Below the pieces are notes generated by a model that saw only the letters and a list, made by a program, of their open reading frames with translations, had not been told where the DNA came from and did no database searches. A stretch of 64,000 nt of DNA. Origin: an uncultured Acidimicrobiales bacterium. GTDB taxonomy: Bacteria > Actinomycetota > Acidimicrobiia > Acidimicrobiales > Aldehydirespiratoraceae. Numbering within the stretch: position 1 is the stretch's first letter; each line of letters opens with the position of its first letter. Positions 60,389 through 64,000 of the stretch are shown here, piece after piece. The stretch lies in contig CATQHS010000001.1 in NCBI GenBank assembly GCA_958296055.1, positions 161,917 to 225,916 of the forward strand. Reading direction: 5' to 3'. A program made the position numbers and the translations under genes.

Positions 60389-61453
60389 GTGGCTGCGATG
60401 GCCCCCTCGGAGGAGTATGATCGTCACCCGCCCGTTCTTCCGGCCCCGGTGGACCGCTCGAACGCCGATCTGCCCATTGATCTAGCCGTGCGCCTGCGGC
60501 TCTACCGGCTGCAGCAGGAGATGCGGCTGTTCGAGGAGCGGGCCTACGACCTGTTCCTCCGAGGCTTGGTGAAGGGGACCATCCATCTCTCCATCGGCCA
60601 GGAAGCGGTGGCCGCCGGGTTCGGGGCGGCCATGCGGCCCGACGACTGGACCTTCGCCACCTACCGGAGTCACGCCCACACCCTGGCCCGGGGAGTGCCC
60701 ATGGGACCGGTGATGGCCGAGCTGCTCAAACGGGCCAACGGCCTAGTGGCGGGCAAGGGCGGGTCGATGCACCTCACCAGCGTCGACCACGGGGTCATGG
60801 GCAGCTACGCCGTCGTCGGGGCCCACCTGTGCGTGGCCAACGGCGCGGCCTGGACCGCCCAGTACCACGGCACCGAGCAAGTGGCGGTGGCCTTCTTCGG
60901 CGACGGCACCACCAACATCGGCGCTTTCCACGAGGCCCTCAACTTCGCCAAGGTGTGGAACCTGCCGACGGTTTTCGTCTGCGAGAACAACCTGTACATG
61001 GGTTACACATCCATCGGCCAGGTCACCGCGGTGGCCGACCCCGCCGCCGGCCGGGCCGAGGCCTACGGGCTCGACCCGATCATCATCGACGGCAACGACG
61101 CCGACGCGGTGTACACCGCGGCGGCCGACGCCCTTGGGCGGGCCCGGGCCGGGGAGGGCCCCTCGCTCATCGAGGCGTTGACCTACCGGCACGGGGGCCA
61201 CAACCGGGCCGACCCCGGCACGTACCGGCCTCAAGAGGAGGTCGAGGCCTGGCTCGAACGCGATCCGATCCCCATGTACCACCAGCGGCTGCTTCGCCTC
61301 GGCGTCGATGAGGGGGATCTGAGCGTCATCACCGCCAAGGCCGCCGCCGCGGCGGACGCCGCCGCCCAAGAAGCCGTCGACGGGCCAGACCCGGACCCCG
61401 CCTCGGCCCACACCGACGTGTGGGCCGACGGAGGCTCATCATGGCGCAACTGA
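60389..61453 (+). CDS. 2-oxoacid/acetoin dehydrogenase E1 alpha subunit
   Basis: Thiamine-diphosphate subunit of 354 residues. FLRGLVKGTIHLSIGQEAVA, THPP site AFFGDGTTNIGAFHEALNFA plus ENNLYMGYTS, and the phosphorylation-loop-like YRHGGHNRADPGTYR. It resembles PdhA and AcoA; which substrate is used cannot be read. GTG start 4 bp after the FadB-like stop. The beta gene begins 13 bp before its end. Confidence 0.9.
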   Translation: MAAMAPSEEYDRHPPVLPAPVDRSNADLPIDLAVRLRLYRLQQEMRLFEERAYDLFLRGLVKGTIHLSIGQEAVAAGFGAAMRPDDWTFATYRSHAHTLARGVPMGPVMAELLKRANGLVAGKGGSMHLTSVDHGVMGSYAVVGAHLCVANGAAWTAQYHGTEQVAVAFFGDGTTNIGAFHEALNFAKVWNLPTVFVCENNLYMGYTSIGQVTAVADPAAGRAEAYGLDPIIIDGNDADAVYTAAADALGRARAGEGPSLIEALTYRHGGHNRADPGTYRPQEEVEAWLERDPIPMYHQRLLRLGVDEGDLSVITAKAAAAADAAAQEAVDGPDPDPASAHTDVWADGGSSWRN

Positions 61454-62418
61454 CCTACCGCGACGCGGTGGCCGCGGGCATCGCCCAGGAGATGGACAAC
61501 GATCCCCGGGTCGTCTTGGTGGGCGAGGAAGTGGGCGGAGCCGGGGGCGCGTTCAAGGCCACCGTCGGCCTGCTAGAGCGCTTCGGGCCCGAACGGGTCC
61601 GCGACACCCCCATCTCCGAGCAGGCCATCCTGGGCGCGGCCATGGGCGCGGCCATGACCGGCCTGCGGCCCATCGCCGAGATCATGCTCGGCGACTTCAT
61701 GGCCGTGTGCTGGGACATGGTGGCCAACGAAATCGCCAAGGCCCGGTACATGACCGCCGGGCAGTTGGCGCTGCCGCTGGTGATACGCACCGCCAACGGC
61801 GCTGGGTACCGGTTCGGGCCCCACCACTCCCAGAGCGTCGAGAACTGGGCCATGTCCGTGCCCGGCCTCAAGGTCGTCGCCCCCTCCACTGCGGAGGACG
61901 TGATCGGCCTGCTGGCCGCGGCGGTGCGCGACCCCGATCCGGTCGTCTTCTTCGAGCACAAGTCCTGCTATCCCATGGAGTTCGACGTGGCCGACCGGGG
62001 CGGCGACATCGTCGACCGGCTCGGCGCGGCCAAGGTGGTCCGGCCGGGTGCCGATGTGACCATCGCCGCCCTGGGCCTCATGGTCCACCGGGCCTCGGAA
62101 GCGGCCGACCATCTGGCGGCCGAGGGCATCGACGCCGAGGTCATCGACCTCCGCTCGCTGGTGCCCCTGGACACCGAGACGCTGCTGGCGTCGGTGGCCA
62201 AGACCAGCCGGCTCTTCACCGTGGAGGAGAACCCCCGGCTGTGCGGCTGGGGGGCCGAGATCACGTCGATCGTCGCCGAGGAGGCCTTCTGGGACCTCGC
62301 CGGCCCCATCGTGCGCATAACCACCCCGCACGTGCCGGTGGGCGCGGCTGACTCGCTCGAGGACGCCGTCCTCCCCACCGCCGAGCGCATCGCCGAGACC
62401 GTCCGCCGGGCGCAATGA
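61441..62418 (+). CDS. 2-oxoacid/acetoin dehydrogenase E1 beta subunit
   Basis: Partner of the alpha subunit, 325 residues: GEEVGGAGGAFKATVGLLERFG, DTPISEQAILGAAMGAAMTG, GYRFGPHHSQSVENWAMSVPGLKVVAPS in two parts, and FTVEENPRLCGWGAEI. ATG 61441 follows GGAGG inside the alpha gene. No E2 (lipoyl transacylase) or E3 gene follows, which is unusual for the family. Confidence 0.9.
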   Translation: MAQLTYRDAVAAGIAQEMDNDPRVVLVGEEVGGAGGAFKATVGLLERFGPERVRDTPISEQAILGAAMGAAMTGLRPIAEIMLGDFMAVCWDMVANEIAKARYMTAGQLALPLVIRTANGAGYRFGPHHSQSVENWAMSVPGLKVVAPSTAEDVIGLLAAAVRDPDPVVFFEHKSCYPMEFDVADRGGDIVDRLGAAKVVRPGADVTIAALGLMVHRASEAADHLAAEGIDAEVIDLRSLVPLDTETLLASVAKTSRLFTVEENPRLCGWGAEITSIVAEEAFWDLAGPIVRITTPHVPVGAADSLEDAVLPTAERIAETVRRAQ

Positions 62419-62498
62419 CCTCCACGAACGGCGACCGCTCAGCCGAGGACGGCCTGGCCGCGGTGGCCGGCGAACAGGGGCGGGTGACAGCGGGCTGA
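62415..62498 (+). CDS. Possible 27-codon remnant after E1 beta
   Basis: An ATG overlaps the E1 beta stop by ATGA, the coupling normally used for the next operon gene, but the frame closes after 27 codons (MTSTNGDRSAEDG...VTAG). It could be the broken start of a lost third gene or chance. No similarity recognised. Confidence 0.25.
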   Translation: MTSTNGDRSAEDGLAAVAGEQGRVTAG

Positions 62499-62520
62499 CG
62501 GCGAGCCGGGCGTCAGAGCC

Positions 62521-63318
62521 TCACACCAACTCCATGCCCCCGTCGATCATCACGATCTGGCCGGTCATGTAGTCGCTGGCCGGGGAGGCCAAGAACGTCG
62601 TCGTGCCGGTTATGTCGGCCGGATTGGCCACCCGGCCCCGCAGGATGTTGGCGGAGAACTCCTCCATCGCCTGACCGGGCCGCTCCGACGCCCCGATGTC
62701 CATGAGGTCTTGGTCGAGTTGCTTCCACAGTTCGGTGGCCACCACGCCCGGAGCGAACCCGGTCACGGTGATGTCGTGCTTGGCCAGATCGCGGGCCGCG
62801 GACTGAGTGAGCGACACGACCGCGAACTTCGACGCGCAGTACGAGGCGACGTTGTCGTACCCCTGGCGGCCGGCGATGGACGCGGTGTTGACGATCTTGC
62901 CCCCTCCGCCCTGGCCGATCATCTGCTTGGCCGCTTCCTGGATGCCGATCAGCACCCCTAGGCCGTTGACGCGCATGATGAAGTTCCAGTTCTCCTCGGT
63001 CACGTCCAAGAAGTTCATCGGCTTGTTCACGCCGGCGTTGTTGAATTTCACGTCGAGCTTGCCGAATTTCTCGACGGCGCGGGCAATCATGGCCCGCACC
63101 TGATCGCGTTCGGTGACATCGACGGCCGCGGCCATCACGGCGCCGCCGTTCTCAGAGGCCCGCCGCTCGTTGTCGGCGGCCACTTCGGCCGCCTTGCCGC
63201 CGTTGAGGTCGGCGAAGCACACGTCGGCGCCCTCTTCGAGCAGAGCCTCGCCGATCGCTCGCCCGATCCCTTGCGCGGCACCGGTCACGATGCACGACCG
63301 GCCGGTCATGATTCCCAT
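62521..63318 (-). CDS. Short-chain dehydrogenase/reductase
   Basis: NAD(P)-dependent oxidoreductase of 265 residues. Cofactor motif TGAAQGIGRAIGEAL, NNAGVN, catalytic NTASIAGRQGYDNVASYCASK (Ser, Tyr, Lys) and the C-terminal SPASDYMTGQIVMIDGGMEL. It resembles acetoin/butanediol or polyol dehydrogenases. ATG at 63318 with AGGAGG at eight bases. It starts 12 bp after the LacI-family gene ends, so both may form one operon for a sugar or polyol. Confidence 0.9.
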   Translation of the reverse strand: MGIMTGRSCIVTGAAQGIGRAIGEALLEEGADVCFADLNGGKAAEVAADNERRASENGGAVMAAAVDVTERDQVRAMIARAVEKFGKLDVKFNNAGVNKPMNFLDVTEENWNFIMRVNGLGVLIGIQEAAKQMIGQGGGGKIVNTASIAGRQGYDNVASYCASKFAVVSLTQSAARDLAKHDITVTGFAPGVVATELWKQLDQDLMDIGASERPGQAMEEFSANILRGRVANPADITGTTTFLASPASDYMTGQIVMIDGGMELV

Positions 63319-63330
63319 TTGAGATACCTC

Positions 63331-63999
63331 CTAGATGCTTTTTGGTGGACTGGTCGAATCCCGCACTATCAGCTCGGGTTCAAGGACGACCCTTTCGGTT
63401 GTGGCCTCGGTCCCGGTTCCGTCAATGCGACTCGAGACGAGCTCGGCCGCGAGCCGGCCGAGCTCGTAGCCGGGCAGGCGAATCGTCGTGAGGGGGGGGC
63501 GCAGTTGATCGGTCAGCGGAACGTCGTTGTAACCCACGACCGAGATGTCGGCCGGACACTCCAATCCCCGCTCACGGAGCGCGCTGATGGCGCCGATGGC
63601 GATGCTGTCGTTGTGAGCGAACACCCCGGTCGGCTTGGGACCCGGGCGGTCGAGTAGGGCCTCGGCCAACTGGCGCCCCGCCTCCACGGTGGGAAGGCGC
63701 ACCGACGCCTGCACGTCGAGGCATGGGGCGCCGGCCGCGTCGGCGGCCTCGCGGAACCCCTTGGCCCGCGCTTCGAAAGACCACACATCCCCCGGGCCGA
63801 TCAACTGCGCCAGATCTGAGTGTCCTTGTGAGATGAGGTGCCGGGCCGCCAAACCGCCCCCGGCCCTGTCGTCGTGGGAGATGACCGGGATTCCGCTGCC
63901 CGGTAACTCGCGCACGGCCAGCACCGTCGGCACCTCGTCCGCGACCCGCCGGAGCAGAGCGCGATCCCGGTAGCGGCCGGCGGTGGTGATGATGCCGTC
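63331..63999 (-). CDS. LacI-family transcriptional regulator, N-terminus outside window
   Basis: 222 visible residues of the sugar-binding domain of a LacI/GalR repressor: DRAGGGLAARHLISQGHSDLAQLIG in parts, GVFAHNDSIAIGAISALRERG, CPADISVVGYNDVPLTDQLRPPLTTIRLP and the C-terminal PELIVRDSTSPP. The DNA-binding domain is beyond the edge. It lies immediately upstream of the short-chain dehydrogenase gene on the same strand, so it may regulate it. Confidence 0.9.
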   Translation of the reverse strand, partial: DGIITTAGRYRDRALLRRVADEVPTVLAVRELPGSGIPVISHDDRAGGGLAARHLISQGHSDLAQLIGPGDVWSFEARAKGFREAADAAGAPCLDVQASVRLPTVEAGRQLAEALLDRPGPKPTGVFAHNDSIAIGAISALRERGLECPADISVVGYNDVPLTDQLRPPLTTIRLPGYELGRLAAELVSSRIDGTGTEATTERVVLEPELIVRDSTSPPKSI

Positions 64000-64000
64000 G

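Overview
The window is very GC-rich, densely packed DNA that reads as an actinobacterial chromosome. The best lineage evidence is a mycothiol-dependent formaldehyde dehydrogenase (mscR) next to its MBL-fold partner, a DUF3039 protein, an ATP-dependent DNA ligase of the LigB type, a DUF222/13E12-family fragment and many GTG/TTG starts with 4-base GTGA or ATGA overlaps. An uncultured acidimicrobial or similar actinobacterium is my inference; nothing here fixes the genus. I found no rRNA, tRNA, CRISPR array, phage or intact insertion sequence.

Layout. 1-5.6 kb: end of a phosphotransferase, a zinc alcohol dehydrogenase, a peroxiredoxin, an aldonolactone-oxidase-like flavoprotein, and an AztC/AztB-type zinc importer without its ATPase, under a strong Fur/Zur-like palindrome. 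5.8-17.3 kb: one minus-strand operon of twelve genes for hydroquinone and hydroxyquinol catabolism. It holds a two-subunit hydroquinone 1,2-dioxygenase, a semialdehyde dehydrogenase, an intradiol dioxygenase, maleylacetate reductase, a two-subunit CoA-transferase and a dedicated Liv-type ABC importer. A PcaR-like IclR regulator is divergent, with a palindromic operator between them. 18.2-21.2 kb: a CoxE-like VWA protein and an acyltransferase-3 membrane protein with ankyrin repeats inserted in it. 21.2-25.2 kb: a scar made of a decapitated SNF2 helicase, a DUF222 fragment and a DUF499 fragment, probably the remains of a defence island.

25.3-45.4 kb: a second IclR regulator, a DUF4143 ATPase, then a one-carbon block. 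On the minus strand are a dimethylglycine/sarcosine-dehydrogenase-like flavoenzyme with EtfBA; divergent from it are formate-THF ligase, a MetF-like reductase and a class II aldolase; then FolD, a SerA-like dehydrogenase with a DUF1015 protein, and a translationally coupled HyuA-HyuB-ThrH-aminotransferase operon. The operator upstream of the second IclR gene and the one between the flavoenzyme and formate-THF ligase share the layout CGTTCC-N7-GGAACG, so this regulator probably controls the one-carbon genes.

45.4-64 kb: a RelE-like toxin with an overlapping divergent promoter, valS, surE, the ATP-dependent ligase, small actinobacterial proteins, two alkylation-repair proteins (AlkA-like and AlkD-like), the MBL/mscR pair, threonine aldolase, pcm, a FadB-like fusion, an E1 alpha/beta 2-oxoacid dehydrogenase pair without E2, a short-chain dehydrogenase and the end of a LacI regulator.

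A recurring theme is methyl-group and formaldehyde flow: demethylation of N-methylated glycines, THF-linked one-carbon steps, mycothiol-linked formaldehyde oxidation, and glycine/serine enzymes. The other notable signal is repeats: four copies of a 52-53-bp palindromic element, two of which supply the stop codon of the gene before them, and several intergenic minisatellites.
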